Shown piece by piece: positions 1 to 11,226 of a stretch of 64,000 nt of DNA (positions are counted from its first letter, which is position 1; every line of letters starts with the position of its first letter). The position numbers and the translations under genes were made by a program. A model generated the notes under the pieces. It searched no databases, was not told where the DNA came from, and saw only the letters and a program-made list of their open reading frames with translations. The DNA lies in assembly GCA_947396885.1 (NCBI GenBank), contig OX377204.1:47665139-47729138 (forward strand). The letters are read 5' to 3'. The stretch is from Heligmosomoides polygyrus polygyrus. Lineage: Eukaryota > Nematoda > Chromadorea > Rhabditida > Heligmosomidae.

Positions 1-61
1 CCAACATCCAAAGCGTTTTCGAACGCTCAAATGGAAGAAATCGCTACAATACGACGTTTTG

Positions 62-826
62 GACTATTGTGCACAACAAAGGATTCATTTCAAGTAAATC
101 CCAGCTTCCAGCTCGTGCCAGGGCGGATTCTACCAACGGATTATAGGAATTTTCAAATCATCGTTAAAACACGCTGTGAATAACAGGATACTACATCTAA
201 ACGACCTACGTACTTTAACAAAAGAGTCGGTGGCCATATGTAACTCACCCCCTGACCTATGTAGGCGAACAGCTCGACTTCATTCCGCTCCGTCCCATCG
301 ATTTCATTTGATCATTCTCACGATTATCAACACACGTTTTCTTAACGATGATGTTGAATGGAAACCCACATACAAAACGAGGGACAGCCTGATCAAAGAA
401 TGGAGACAGAGCCTTCAACTCCTAGATTCCTTCTGAAATAGATGGTCGTATGAATATTTAACAAGTTTGCGAGAATCTCACCAAGTGTCTCACTCACACC
501 CAGGAATTCACTTGCATTACTCTCCACGTGATGGCGACCTTGTACTGATTCGAGAGGATAACAAGGAAATAGGAACATGGAAGATGGGACAAATTTGTGG
601 ATCCTTGGATGACTATCAACGATCAGTTGATATACGACTTCCTTCTCGAAAAGTTATAACACGGCCAATCAATTTGGTGTTCAACTTGGAAATCAATCCT
701 GCGTTCGAATTCCAACCTAAGAATGAGAATCGTGCAAAGAAGAATGAGAAAAACCACCACTTGATCACATGTTCAAAGGCTAGGCAGCAACGCCATCACG
801 AACATCAAGAACATCGTCTGCGATGA
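62..826 (+). pseudogene. Pao/BEL integrase C-terminal fragment (decayed)
   Basis: Translation in shifting plus frames gives pieces of the end of a Pao/BEL polyprotein. Near 115-175 is QGGFYQRIIGIFKSS, the segment around the catalytic Glu of the integrase; near 265-330 is a block reading LRPIDFI; near 385-440 is LIKEWRQSLQLLDSF; and 467-826 carries the DUF5641 tail (DLVLIREDNKEIGTWKMG, then RPINLVFNLEI). The same blocks, in the same order, occur in the better preserved Pao element on the minus strand at 8.3-9.2 kb. At least two frameshifts and stops separate the pieces, so this is a dead fragment whose 5' part lies outside the window. A long-open tail with conserved spacing makes the family call fairly safe; the exact subfamily is not. 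Confidence 0.8.
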
Positions 827-836
827 ATATCATCAA

Positions 837-1237
837 GGAGACTAGGCGATCTAACACTAAATCGTATTGCGTGTCGATTGTAATAAGTTTGTTGTACAAT
901 TGAAATCGAGCCTTTCTCATCCTCTTGCCGTGAGAGTATCATGGTGATGAACAAATCAAAACAACTGCTCTGATAAATACTCATATCATTCAGGCGGGAT
1001 ATAAACACGAAGGATGAGGGTGTCTCAATTTCTTCCTCCTGACAACTTCAATAAAGCTAAGAAGAGACAGCACACCAAAAGTAATCCGATTAGGGCATCA
1101 TGATAGCAGGAACAACTGCCATCTTGGAGAACACCAACTTAACGATGTTACTAGATTGCATGACTTGGGATTTATATTAGAGACAACTCTTTCCTTGAAA
1201 GAACACTTTGAAGTTGCAGATAAGAAAGCTGATGGAT
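837..1237. other. No recognisable feature
   Basis: Sequence between the Pao fragment and the RTE element. It may be the 3' untranslated part of the Pao copy, but I see no LTR, polypurine tract or open frame that can be defended. Confidence 0.4.
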
Positions 1238-1292
1238 TGATGTACTTACTTACTTTCATACTTTGATGGTCCTTTGTCGGCTGGAGGTCTTC

Positions 1293-2393
1293 TCAGCGGG
1301 GACCACAACTCTTCCAGACCGCTCGATCTCTGGCTGCTTGCACCCAGTGAGGCAGACTCCGCTCTCTGAAAGATCTTGAGAATGAGTCCGCGCATCGCAT
1401 TGGCGGTCGTCCCAGTGGTCTCTTATGGTCTCTCGGGAGCCATTCTGTGACACGGAGACTCCATCTATCGACCTTTCGTCGAAGCAGGTGTCCGGCCCAG
1501 CGATATGTGGACTTCTTCATGTACTGCAGCGAGTCTGCTAATTGCGACTTCTCCCGTAGCTCCGAGCTTCGTAGGTATTCTTGCCATTGCTGACGAAGGC
1601 TCGTCCTCAGAAGACATCTCTCCAGTGCACGATGCGTAGTTTGCATTGCTCTGGCGATTGTCTTGTTGTCGGGCCAGGTTTCCGTCGCGTAACACATCGC
1701 AGGCAGTACAGAGGCGTTGAATATCGAGGCCCTGAGGCCGGGATCCTTGACCTGATCGGTGACTTCGCGAATCGAACTGAAGGCTGCCCATGCTGCGCGT
1801 CTCCTGCGGGCGATTTCACGAGCGAGGTCCATGTTCAGCTCTCTTCCCAGATAGACGTAGGAGTCAACCTGTTGCAGAGCGACTCCATTTAACCTTACGA
1901 GTCCCGTGTCACACCACTGGTTCACCATAAATTGTGTTTTGGACATATTCATGTCCAATCCAATCTTCATACCTGCCACATTGAGCTCGTTCAGCATTTC
2001 CTCGATATCTGCCGTGCTGTTAGAGATGAGAACAATATCGTCGGCGAAGCGAAGGTTGCTGATCCGTTTACCGTCGACAAGGTAGCCTTTATCGTCCCAG
2101 TTCAAGTCTTTCATGGCATCCTGGAGTGCCGCTGTGAATAGCTTGGGAGAAATCATGTCTCCCTGCCGTACTCCTTTCCCGATAGGAATTTTAAGCTTTC
2201 GATCGAACAGCTGGATGGTAGTCGATGTGTGCGAGAAGCATTCGTCGAGAAGTCGGATGTAGGGCGATGGTATACCAGCGTGCACAAGTGCGTTCAAAAC
2301 GGCGTTGATTTCCACAGAGTCGAACGCTTTCCGGTAATCCACGAAGACAAAGACAAGTGGGAGGTGGTATTCGCAGCTGGTGGCATCAAGCAT
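1293..2393 (-). pseudogene. RTE reverse transcriptase domain
   Basis: Open for 366 codons. It begins inside the palm region (FVDYRKAFDSVE) and has the RQGD motif, the active-site box FADDIVLI at about residue 117, and the RTE-type C-terminal region with RWAGHLLRR and a GRPPMR motif. A complete RTE RT would have more than 100 further residues of fingers and palm before this point. In the copy the linker reading frame (ending EFYTDLFRSS) runs straight into the palm in another frame, so an internal deletion has removed the N-terminal RT motifs. The enzyme therefore cannot work, although the catalytic Asp pair survives. Product family: LINE endonuclease/reverse transcriptase, acting on element RNA at genomic nicks. 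Confidence 0.85.
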
Positions 2394-2399
2394 TTCGGG

Positions 2400-2854
2400 A
2401 CAGTGATGGAAGAACGGAACAGATCTGTGTAGAATTCTTGAACGATGGCCTCCATCGCTCTTCGAGACGTTTGCGTTGTTCCATCCTTATCCACAAGGGC
2501 TGACAATATTGCCTTCTCATCGCAGAGATCTCGTTTGCAGCGCTTTATGCTTAAACCTTTCCCAGCCGCTTCTAACAGCTTCAATCTTCTGTAGGCTTGA
2601 ATGGACTCCTTCACTGCAATTCGACAGGCCTTCGAGATGGTGACTTTTTCCAGATGGGAAGCATTAGGATCCAGTTTAACAGCTCTTCTTTGTTCCAACA
2701 GTTTAATCGCATGCGCGTTGAGTCTTGAAGAAGACGGTGATGTGGCTTCGCAAGAGCTGCTAGCACATTTCCACAGTCTTTTGGAGAGAAGGTCGTAGTC
2801 TTCCGATGGATCTACAAGAAGATTCCAATCATACGACTTCATCGCATATTCCAA
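2400..2854 (-). pseudogene. RTE linker between endonuclease and RT
   Basis: Minus-strand frame with the basic, helical linker typical of RTE ORF2 (LNAHAIKLLEQRRAVKLD, KESIQAYRRLKLLEAA, then EFYTDLFRSS). It overlaps the endonuclease frame on one side and is out of frame with the RT on the other. This is a broken part of the same ORF, not an independent gene. Confidence 0.75.
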
Positions 2855-3367
2855 CTCCGTTTATGAGTGTCACGCTTGAACATCCTCTTTTTGAGAGTCA
2901 GCTTCGCACGGACAAGACGGTGATCCGAGCCGGTGTCAAATGAAGGCAGCACGGAGACGTCGAACAGACTCCAGCGTCTGTTTGTAAGAACATGGTCGAT
3001 CTCCGAACGTGTTTCTCCATTTGGGCTTTCCCAGGTCCATCGTCGGTTTGAAGGCTTCTTAAACATAGAAATGGCACGCGGATAGGAAGTCTATCAGGCG
3101 CTCTCCGTTTTCGTTCCTTGAGGAAGTTCCATGTGGTCCTAGCCTCCATTCGCCGTGATCATTCGTACCGACGATAGCGTTAAAGTCACCAACGACAACA
3201 TTGTAGTAGCTCTTCTCTTCGTTGACAGTCCTTTCGGACAGCTTGTAGAATTCCTTCTTTTCTTCATCTGTGGCTGCAGATGTTGGAGCATATCCATTTA
3301 TGATGGAGATGGTTCCTTGATCTTTGGTTTGCAGACGAAGAACACCTACTCGCGGACTGATGATTGA
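2839..3367 (-). pseudogene. RTE AP-like endonuclease, C-terminal part
   Basis: Two overlapping minus frames carry the C-terminal half of an exonuclease-endonuclease-phosphatase fold. Visible motifs are GDFNAIVGTNDHGEW (the conserved GDFNA block with its catalytic Asp/Asn), EIDHVLTNRRW and FDTGSDHRLV (the SDH box). The N-terminal catalytic Glu region is absent because the element is truncated near 3367. A frameshift near 3060 splits the domain. In intact elements this domain nicks target DNA for reverse transcription. Confidence 0.8.
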
Positions 3368-3721
3368 TGTACAACTTATTTAAATATCATTAGCACAGTT
3401 TGTTTAAATACTTATTTATTTCATTGAAAACAAGCAGTTGCACATCTGGCGCTAGCTTACATGTCATACGTTAGGTCTATTCTTCCATCTAATAAGCTGC
3501 TAACCGGGGAATGCCTTCAGCTTCCCATGGAACTTCGGAAAGCGACCTACGTCATGTCAAAGAGCTTGAAACGCTGGTTACAAATATGTAGACCAAATTT
3601 GCCAAATGGATCTCATAAGCAAGTTATGTCGCCAAAGTCTGCCGACTGTGTGCCGCGTGCGTTGATGCAGCCTGGATGAAGTGTTGCGTAATTAGCGTAG
3701 CCATTAGCCGCCTAGCTACCT

Positions 3722-3792
3722 TCGGCGGCTCAGTGGTAGTCTTCTCGCTTCAGGAAGTGTGGTCGCGGGCTCTATTCCCCGCATACGCCAGT
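3722..3792 (+). repeat. tRNA-like pseudogene or SINE head
   Basis: CGGCTCAGTGGTAG fits an A box and GGGCTCTATTCCCC a B box. A five-base-pair anticodon-like stem (CTTCT/GGAAG) closes a seven-base loop, and GCGGG/CCCGC form a T-like stem. The acceptor arms do not pair and position 33 of the anticodon loop is not T, so it is not a functional tRNA. A SINE promoter or a decayed tRNA is more likely. Confidence 0.35.
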
Positions 3793-4150
3793 GTTATTGC
3801 TATTTGCGATTTATCGTCAGTGAAAACCTTTATCGCCGTTTCCAACACATTTTGAACAAAAATATGGCACCAAATGTCATTTGCGTTCATTGAGCTCCTT
3901 GTAAGTGGAAAGGTGAGCGTTTTTGATTTAGTATGAGATGAGTTATCCAATCTAATAACTTATACTGTATTACAGTGAAGTTATTTTTGTTGAAACGAGG
4001 ACAAGATCAGCTGATCGTCAGCTGATCAAGTACTGTAAGTTTCTAACTTTTCATAAGATACGATAAGCTGTAAAACGTAGAATACAAGGCCGGCAACGGT
4101 GATAGGGAAATGACGACCATTTTTGGCATGGTCAGGTGCAAAACGGAATC

Positions 4151-4292
4151 TGCGATCGAAACACCAAATTCCACATCTCACCTCAAGAACGCTACATCAA
4201 TTGTTCTCATTGATGTTGGCCTGCGATCGAAACACCAAATTCCACATCTCACCTCAAGAACGCTACATCAATTGTTCTCATTGATGTTGGCC
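4151..4292 (+). repeat. 71-bp tandem duplication (two copies)
   Basis: The unit starting TGCGATCGAAACACC at 4151 is repeated at 4222 with essentially no differences, giving a recent head-to-tail duplication of 71 bp. Confidence 0.9.
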
Positions 4293-4508
4293 GCCTTCTG
4301 ATTAGCTGTTGCCTACGGATAAAATGAGGGTCAGCAATGAGTGTGACCGGTAACATCAAAGCTAAGCCCTAGGGCTTAGATCCGCAGCTAGGGAATCTTC
4401 TATAACGGTTTTTTGAGCGCCGGAATCGAGGGAGAATAGAGCTTTATCACACTGCCTCAACTGTCATTAGGATCAGTTGCGAGGTGATAATTCCGTTCGC
4501 AGTCGAGG

Positions 4509-5164
4509 TCAGTTGCTCAACCTCGGCGAATGTTTGGGTATTATTGTTGGGAAACCTGACATTTTGGTTACGCCATTCACTATTACGAATGTACTGCGGT
4601 CTAGTCTGGTTTTGAGATGATTGTCCCTGATTGTTTCTTTGTGATGAGCTCTATTTCGATTTCTTGGCTCCTCTGAGTTAACTTTGGTACACAGAGACAT
4701 ATGGTGTTTTTGTCCGCACTGAATGCAGTCCGGCTGTTGGCAGTCGAAGCTGTTACGGTTTGATGGGAAGCATTTCCAGCATATATTTTGTTCTTTGATA
4801 ATTTTGCGCAATATTATTTTATCGCTGATTGTTCTGCATGCCGCTGACGAGTGGTTACCTCTTTGGCAAAACAAACACGCTTCCTTATTATTGTGAGGCA
4901 GAGCGGTGATATGCCTTTCCTTTGATGGCGTAACTCTGTTGTTTACTCTGTGACCGAGTCTGCTTTCGACATAGTTCTTAGCCGCAATCTCCTTTTTGAG
5001 GTGACTCATTATGTCCTCGATCGTTTGATTGCATTCGGTTTGGCAGATTACCAACACTGGCTTGATAACATCCTGTGGGAATTCGGGTAGAATGGTTTCC
5101 GACCAGATAGGACCACAAGTATTTCGAACGCCGTAATTGGCGGAAACTATCTGGTTTTTCAATA
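4509..5164 (-). pseudogene. Pao/BEL gag, C-terminal part with zinc knuckles
   Basis: A single open minus frame. The first third resembles the end of the DUF1759 gag domain (ETILPEFPQDVIKPVLVI). The middle holds Cys/His clusters CLFCQRGNHSSAAC, then CWKCFPSNRNSFDC and CIQCGQKHHMSLC, the successive zinc-knuckle pattern of Pao/BEL gag. In intact elements this is the nucleocapsid part that binds element RNA. The frame enters the adjacent LTR-like repeat (5165-5670) at its start, so the N-terminal half is missing here. That half is found, also next to a copy of the same repeat, at 27.9-28.8 kb. The frame ends at 4509 and no protease or RT follows. Confidence 0.8.
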
Positions 5165-5670
5165 TGTTATATCTCGGTTCCCTCAGGGTTTGGTGTACCG
5201 ACTTTGAGTGTAGCGGCACCCGAGGAAGCCGGATATAAGCCTTTCCTTCCCTTAGTAATTTATTTTACATTCAGTTACATAACAGAACAGATTCGTAGTT
5301 CATAGTATATTTTATTACTTATGAACAATGAGTTATAGAATAAGAAGGGAAAGGAGAGGGGATGAATCCCAAGGCAGAGAAGATCCTATGGAAGAAGTCG
5401 GAAGGCCAAGTGGCCTGGGTGACGATATAGTGTCCTTCTGTCCTGTTCGTGGGCGGTGTTTTCCTATACTGCCTCGCGCCAGTTTTCCGATGACAGATGG
5501 AGTTTACCGGCAGATGTCTAACCCGCTTGACCTTGGCCGCTGTTGTATTTCCTACGATATCGCTATACACATCACGGCTGTTGGGTCAGGCTGACAAGGC
5601 GCAGTGCAAATGGGAACGAATTTTATCACTTTATCCCTTAATCGAACCAACTATACCTCCATTCCTTACA
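5165..5670 (-). repeat. LTR-like repeat, copy A (506 bp)
   Basis: Shares its whole length with 27336-27857. On the minus strand both begin TGTAAGGAATG and end GATATAACA, so they have the TG...CA ends of LTRs. No matching target duplication flanks this copy: the left flank is AATA-like and the right flank CCCATT. It abuts the C-terminal half of a Pao gag frame. It is either a solo LTR inserted in gag or the LTR of a rearranged element. Confidence 0.7.
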
Positions 5671-6689
5671 CCCATTACATCCGCGACCGCTTAAAAGTCC
5701 CGGCCCCGGGACACTAAGGTTTCCAGGGTGGAGTAAATGGAGAACGGGGTAAGAGCTGAGGTGGTTTGATGTTGTCGATGTTGAGTTGTCAGCATTGGTG
5801 TTGGCTGCGGAGGTATAGGTGAGCGAGATTGTGGTTGAGACGATGATTGTTGATTGAACTAGGATCGCATTACTGGAAATGGTTTCTAGATTTCAATATT
5901 TAGAAATGGAATGGTGACAAATTTTAATTAATTTTTAAAAAATTTAAAAATTTTAAACTTTTTTCAAGGGGAAGAAAAGAAGAAAGAACAAAAATGTGCT
6001 AATCGATTGGCAGAAAAATATGGGTGTTTTGAAGGTAATGCGCGTGTATCACTACTAGAAACGAGAGAGAATAAATGTATAGAGTCTGAGAATCTAATAA
6101 AAAATTCGCTTCTCTAACGGTAGGTAATATGGATTGCGCACAGCATAAAGTGAAAATAAGGCATGGCTATAGTGGACGCAAGTGACCGATTATTTGGGTG
6201 TTTGAGCACATATTCGACAACATTCCAAAAGCAATGCGTGGATTAGACTGCGATTAACTTCTAAAGTGAGTACGTCTCTATGATGCGTTGTCATTGATGT
6301 ACGGAATGGAATGTTAAATGGAGTATTCTCATTTATATCACACGTCGTCGCAATTACCCATAGACTGAGTTGAAAACATGTGAAGATTGTGCAAAAGAGA
6401 CTTCTCCTGTTGGAAAGAGCTGATATGAGGCCGAGGAATGCAGCACTGTTTCTCGTTAGCCAACGTCCGGATCGAAGAAAACAGCTAACCAAGCTAACCA
6501 GATTTGTGTGTTTTGTCGCTGTCTTCCCCTTGGTGTAGGGATCCTGGAACAACCACGGCGGGGTATAATGTTGGTACTTTGAATTACGACTGGTTTGTAC
6601 AAAGGCTGTTTTCTTGTTCGGTTGATTCGTAAGTGAGAGTTTTGCATTTCTCGTTTCAAAGCTTATATGATGTAATTAAGGAGCAGGAG
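5671..6689. other. No recognisable gene
   Basis: Contains an AT-rich stretch near 5920-5960 and a 120-codon minus-strand frame at 6190-6552 that resembles nothing I know and has no supporting codon or motif signal. I see no element ends here. Confidence 0.4.
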
Positions 6690-6767
6690 GAGCTTCTTTT
6701 GCTTGATGAGTAAGGGAACGAAATTGTCGCTCGGTTTCATGCTCAGTTCTATTAGGGGGGGGGGGGG
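6690..6767 (+). repeat. Flank repeat X, left copy, ending in a G run
   Basis: This ~78-bp segment (GCTTGATGAGTAAGGGAACG ... TTCTATTA then a G run) recurs at about 16130-16210, just outside the other end of the Pao element, where the TTA plus G run is the start of a mariner. Here the G run is followed directly by the Pao LTR, so it may be a mariner end cut off by Pao. Confidence 0.7.
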
Positions 6768-7250
6768 TGTCGCGCCTCCGAGGCCGTCCAGGGCATCGTT
6801 GACAACTCCTTGGACGGTCGCGGAGGTACGCCTGGTGCCGTCGTGGGTCACAAATATTCTCACACGAGAAACGGGTGGCTGACAACGTTTATCTCCTTTT
6901 CTAATTGACATTGATGCGTTACCTACGGTTTAGTGGGGCCTCAATCTTTACGTGGGGTCCGCCCTCCTACTGCTACAAGCCCTACAGGGCCTTTCGGTCC
7001 GGCCGCACTAGGGCGACGGGGGGATGAAGTCCCGGCGCCCCTTGCTGTGACGTCTTCCTTACGGCGGACTGGTCCAGGTCGACGGCGGGCGGGCGAGGCG
7101 ACGGCCGGCGAGCGGACATGAGGACGAGAGCTGGTGTGTTTCGGAGAGGCGGCCTTTTATGCGGTATTTTGGCGCCCAAATGTGATCGTTGACCACGGAC
7201 TGACAGATCAAGGCACGTCGTGGTGATAAGTCGAGACGCAAGTCGCGACA
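6768..7250 (-). repeat. 3' LTR of the Pao/BEL element
   Basis: Near-identical to 15640-16121. The ends TGTCGCG and CGCGACA form the short terminal inverted repeat of an LTR. GC-rich. Confidence 0.9.
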
Positions 7251-8328
7251 CTGGGGGCCGAAAAGCAGATAGTACCCCACGGGCGCGATTGCAGATTTGG
7301 GCATTACCTAGACTAAATTACACAACATGGTTAGTCAATCGACGCGAAGCCTACTGGCCTAGAGTCCGTATCTGAGAAGGATGAAGTTGACGGACTTGCG
7401 GTGAGGCCCCTTGATTGGTCGTTCTGAGTTTTACGTTTTCTTGGGTTGCCTACGAGTTCGATCTAGGAGATAAACAAACACAATCAGTAACAGCAATAGA
7501 TGTCTTCAGCGCACTGGCGCGCTCGGCTTGGTTGCTTGTCATCAGGGTACACGGATGCACGGTGTTGACTTGGCGTTGTCCTTGTTGTAGTCATCTGTGG
7601 CTGTTCGCTGACTTGATGGCATTGGATGTGGCTCTTGATGCGGCTTGACGTCGAGACGACAGGACTGGGGCTGGTCATGGTGGAGCGGATGTCGAAATCT
7701 GAGTTGGGTAGACGACGGAAGTTGAAGTCGAAGGTAATGCAAAAGGATATGTGGGTCGTTTTTGACTAATGAGCGCTTTTGTGCGCTTTTTTGTCGAGCT
7801 TTGCGCGAGGGGGAGAGTTTTCAACCTCGCTCTCAAATGAGAATTTCGAAATCGAATTTCGTCATATCAGTGAGTTGCTTTGGGTCAGTAAAACGAAATG
7901 CGGTCTCCCACCACGAGTTGTTAGTGAAATCAAGCGTTGTTAATATTTTCAACGGTTAGTGCGAGTTCGGGGTGCTGCAGTGAGATACGCAGTGAATTGA
8001 TGACTGCGTATCCGACGTGTTAAATTGCTAGTTGTGATAAGGAGTCGGAGCATTAGAAATTAAACGCCACAACTAGAAGTTTTGTTCTAAAAGAGCCTAC
8101 CTATGTATCCTGAATTTGACGCATTTTGGGTGGACTTCGCACTAGCAGCGTTGGGGAGCAAACAGCGCTCGTCTTGGTATGCCCTTTCCTCCACTCGTAT
8201 GGGCCTTCCACTGGGCGCCGCGCCGGTGTTGTTTGCTAGGGCCTACAATTGCGCGCCGTGCGATGCCGTCCTTCGTCCGTAGACGGCCCCTGAACCCTTA
8301 ACGCGACGGCTGATGCGGGGAGCGTATG
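7251..8328 (-). other. Pao element 3' internal non-coding region
   Basis: About 1.1 kb between the end of pol and the 3' LTR. Several short frames exist but none resembles an envelope or other known domain. The bases beside the LTR (7251-7265) are not a purine tract on the minus strand, so I cannot point to a polypurine tract. Confidence 0.5.
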
Positions 8329-10049
8329 TCAGTGGATTCGACTGATGAGGAGGTCAACGCCATCGCTCAACATGTGAGGAGAGTTTATGCTAATGTTTGT
8401 TGTGATGAACCGATGTGCTGTCTTTGCGGCGCGTCGAGGCTGCACCCGTTTTTGCTCAAGATCTGGTTTTTCTTTGCTTGTGTCGTTGTCGTTTGGCTCG
8501 AGAGCTTGTGGTGCAGCTAGTTCTAATGGATACAACTGTGTTATTGACCGTGTTAGGAATTTCCCGTTGGTTGTGTGCGCACTACTGCAGATCTAGTCAC
8601 CTTGTCTGGAGCGTAGCTGAGTTTGGTTATTACCGTTAGTGGCCAAAGCCCTCGTGGGTTGTTGTCGTCACCCATGATTACCACGTCGCCCACCCCTGTA
8701 GTAATGTTGGAGGGACGAGGCTGGCGGATTCGTAGTTGCTGACGCTCTTTTAAAGCTGCTAAGTAATCTGAGCGCCATAGGTCCCAGAACCGGTCTAGTA
8801 CTTGGAGCGACTCCTTGTACCAGGCAGCTAGCTTATGGGAAGCGTCGAAAAGGTCTTGAAGGATCTGAGGAATTGGTGGTACCTGGATGTTGACCTCTGG
8901 TGATATGAAGTCGGCGGGTTTCAGGGTGTGCGCGAAGGTATCCGATTCTCGAAACGGAGTGATCGGACGAGAGTTTATGATCGCTTCGATCTCCACGACT
9001 GTTGTCTGCAGTGTTTCAAGTGGCAACAAGGAGCGTCCGACGGACTTCTGAAATGCTGATTTGAATAGTGCAACCAACCGTTCGTAGAAACCCCCTTTCC
9101 ACGGCGATAGGGGCGTGATGAATCTCCACTCGATCCTGTGTCTCACGACCAAGTCGGAGATCTTGTTCCAGTTGGCAGGAGAGTAGATGATCTTCTGAAT
9201 AGTGTCTTCCGCGCCATGAAAGTTGGGGCGTTGTCGCTATAAATAATGTCTGGTGTTCCCCTGCGCGCTAGAAATCTTCTGAGCGCCAAGAGGAATTCTT
9301 GAACTGTGTTGCTAGAGACTAGTTCAAGATGGACTGTTCTGGTTGCCATGCATTAGGCATACCCAGGTTTTTCTTTTTGAGAACAGCGCGTCTCTACAGT
9401 AGATAGGGCCTAGGTAGTCAATGCCAACGAACTGGAATGGTCGTGACCGCGAAGTTCGTTCTTTCGGAAGTGTAGGAATGTTGGGGTATCTGTATGCGAG
9501 CCCATTTGCTTTTTTGCACGTGGTGCAAGTGCGAAGAACTTGAGTAACTGCGCGCCGTATAGATGGAATAAAGAACTTTTTACGTAAACTGGCAATGGTA
9601 GCGTATGTTCCCGAGTGATACTGTGATACGTGGTGATGCCGGATTAGCGTTTGAGTCAGCCGATGATGAGGAATTAATAGAATGGGTGCAACTTCATGTG
9701 GTCCTACGCGCGATGGACATCGAATGATGCCCGTTTGTGTCCGTTTTGCATTGAAGCGAGCTAGGTTTATTTGCTGCAGTACATGCTCACTTTCTCGGTA
9801 ATGTGCGAGTATAAGGGTTGTTTCTGCGGCATCGACGTCTGCGACTGTGATTGCGAGCTCACTGGAGATTTCGTTTGTGATTGGTAGACTGGAAAGAAGT
9901 CGCTGTTGCGCGGCTTGCGAAATGCGATCGAAAATGACTTTGCGGACATACTTGAGCACGTAAGCCGTAGTGTTAACAAGCATGGTATACCGATGTGTGG
10001 CCGAAAATGGAAGCACTGACTCGAACTCAGTGTTCTGAGTTGAATTCAC
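8329..10049 (-). pseudogene. Pao pol: integrase and DUF5641 C-terminal domain
   Basis: Starts with an H2C2 zinc-binding region (HHRLTQTLIRHHHVSQYHSG followed by TCTTCKK), then the integrase core with FVGIDYLG (first Asp), IIYSDNAPTF (second Asp) and WKGGFYERLVALF (Glu), then DUF5641 (VGDVVIMGDDNNPRG). It is split into frames 10049-9324, 9349-9143, 9152-8553 and, after a one-base shift near 8565, 8535-8329 containing LYPLELAAP. The integrase inserts element cDNA into the genome in active relatives. The three acidic residues remain, but the shifts make the copy inactive. Confidence 0.85.
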
Positions 10050-10757
10050 TTAGGGTGCTTCCGGCTTTGTTTCTTCGTCATCTGAAATGGAGTTGAAGGT
10101 TATGTCCATATTTGGCCATTGCGCTTGGGGACTCAAGAGGAATCGCGGGCCAGTCCACCACATGTGATTTCGTGCCTCGTCTGATGTTAATCCACGGGTA
10201 GCGCAGTCTGCTGGATTATGTTCTGATGCGACGTAGTGGAACGCGGTAGGAATGCCTTGTTCCTTAAGGGACGCGATAGATTTATGTATAGATAGCACTC
10301 TGTTTTGCACAAATATTTTGAACTTCTTTTGTGAATGGACCCAGTGGAGCGCTATTAGCGAGTCGGAGAATATGTGAATTGCAGCCAAAGGAATGTCCAA
10401 GTTCTTAGAGAGGTATTGCGCCAGCCGTGTGCTTATTACGGCCGCCAGGAGTTCAGCGCGCGGTATGGTAATGGGTTTCGCATCGTTCAGACGTGACTTG
10501 GCCATTATCAGACGCGACGTAACTGTGGACTTAGAACGGCAAAGTAGGTAGGCACAACAGGCATAAAGGCGCTTAGATGCTCCGAATATACAGAGCTCGT
10601 ACCGCTCGAACCCTGAGGGGGTGGGTAGGACTTGCCTTGGTATGGGTGGTAACTGATCTTTTAGATTGGCGCGTATCTGTGACCACTTTTTTAGGTCTTC
10701 ACGGTCTAGAGGCTCATCCCATCCACGTTGCTTGGACCAGAGGTCTTGAACAAAAAT
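10050..10757 (-). pseudogene. Pao pol: RNase H region
   Basis: In frame with the RT part upstream and the integrase downstream, but bounded by two in-frame stops (about 10755-10757 and 10050-10052). Motifs: ITIPRAELLAAVISTRLAQY, IHIFSDSLIALHWVHSQKKF with the catalytic-type SDS, YVASEHNPADCATRGL and WWTGPRFLL. These are the Pao-type RNase H signature blocks. The enzyme degrades RNA in the RNA-DNA hybrid during reverse transcription. Removal of just two stop codons separates this from an open frame, so the decay here is light. Confidence 0.85.
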
Positions 10758-11224
10758 TTAGATGGGAGACAAGAACGGAACTAGCAGACCGAGGGGGTCG
10801 TAGGTGTATGCCAGTGCCTTAAGCGCGGTTCGCTTAGAGGTTACTTGAATATCCAAGGCTTTGATTGGTATACTAAGCGAATCTCGATGTGGATTCCACC
10901 TGATGCCCAGCAGTGTTGTGCGGCCTGGATTTGAGATCCGATCTGGTTGAGCGATCCTGTTGTTGACGGAGGTACAATTGCATATGAACTGCCTAAGATT
11001 CATATGCATTTGTGTGAAAAGCAGCTTAGTTTCGTTATATTTGCGTACTGCTTCTTCACAGGAGACGGCTCCGAGAAGGACGTTGTCCACATAGGTATTG
11101 CGTTCTATCTCCTTGATAAGCGGCGTAGGTCTGCGACGTAGGTACATCTGCATTGCTGCCGCGAGCATGAAAGGCGATGCATTGACTCCGAACGGAACGC
11201 GAGTGAACCTGAAAATACGTGTAT
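10758..11224 (-). pseudogene. Pao RT, C-terminal half
   Basis: Contains FRFTRVPFGVNASPFML (the palm motif before the active site) and the active-site box YVDN at RNTYVDNVLLG. The continuous domain is interrupted by a mariner whose far side rejoins RT at 12133. The box reads YVDN rather than YVDD; I cannot tell whether that is the normal form of this subfamily or decay. Confidence 0.85.
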
Positions 11225-11226
11225 TA

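Larger units (their letters stand above)
1240..3367 (-). mobile_element. RTE-clade non-LTR retrotransposon, 5' truncated
   Basis: Reading the minus strand, an AP-type endonuclease end (3367-2840), a linker (2854-2400) and a reverse transcriptase (2393-1293) follow each other as in RTE-type LINEs. The 5' end stops inside the endonuclease domain, which is typical of incomplete target-primed reverse transcription. Just beyond the RT stop, the minus strand ends in a short AAGTAAGTAAGTAC microsatellite (1243-1256), matching the simple-repeat tails of RTE elements. No target duplication could be assigned. Confidence 0.85.
3371..4508. other. Non-coding stretch with small repeats
   Basis: No gene recognised. 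It holds a tRNA-like segment near 3722-3792, a short palindrome near 4008-4032 (GATCAGCTGATC followed by CAGCTGATC) and a two-copy tandem duplication at 4151-4292. Confidence 0.5.

Noticed and set aside
4008..4032. GATCAGCTGATC palindrome as a regulatory site
   Set aside because: Isolated short palindrome with no gene near it; likely chance.
6190..6552. 120-codon minus-strand frame
   Set aside because: No known domain, no splice context, and no repeat that would preserve it; length is within chance.
7484..7742. Envelope-like gene between Pao pol and the 3' LTR
   Set aside because: The short frames have no signal peptide, transmembrane or glycoprotein features.
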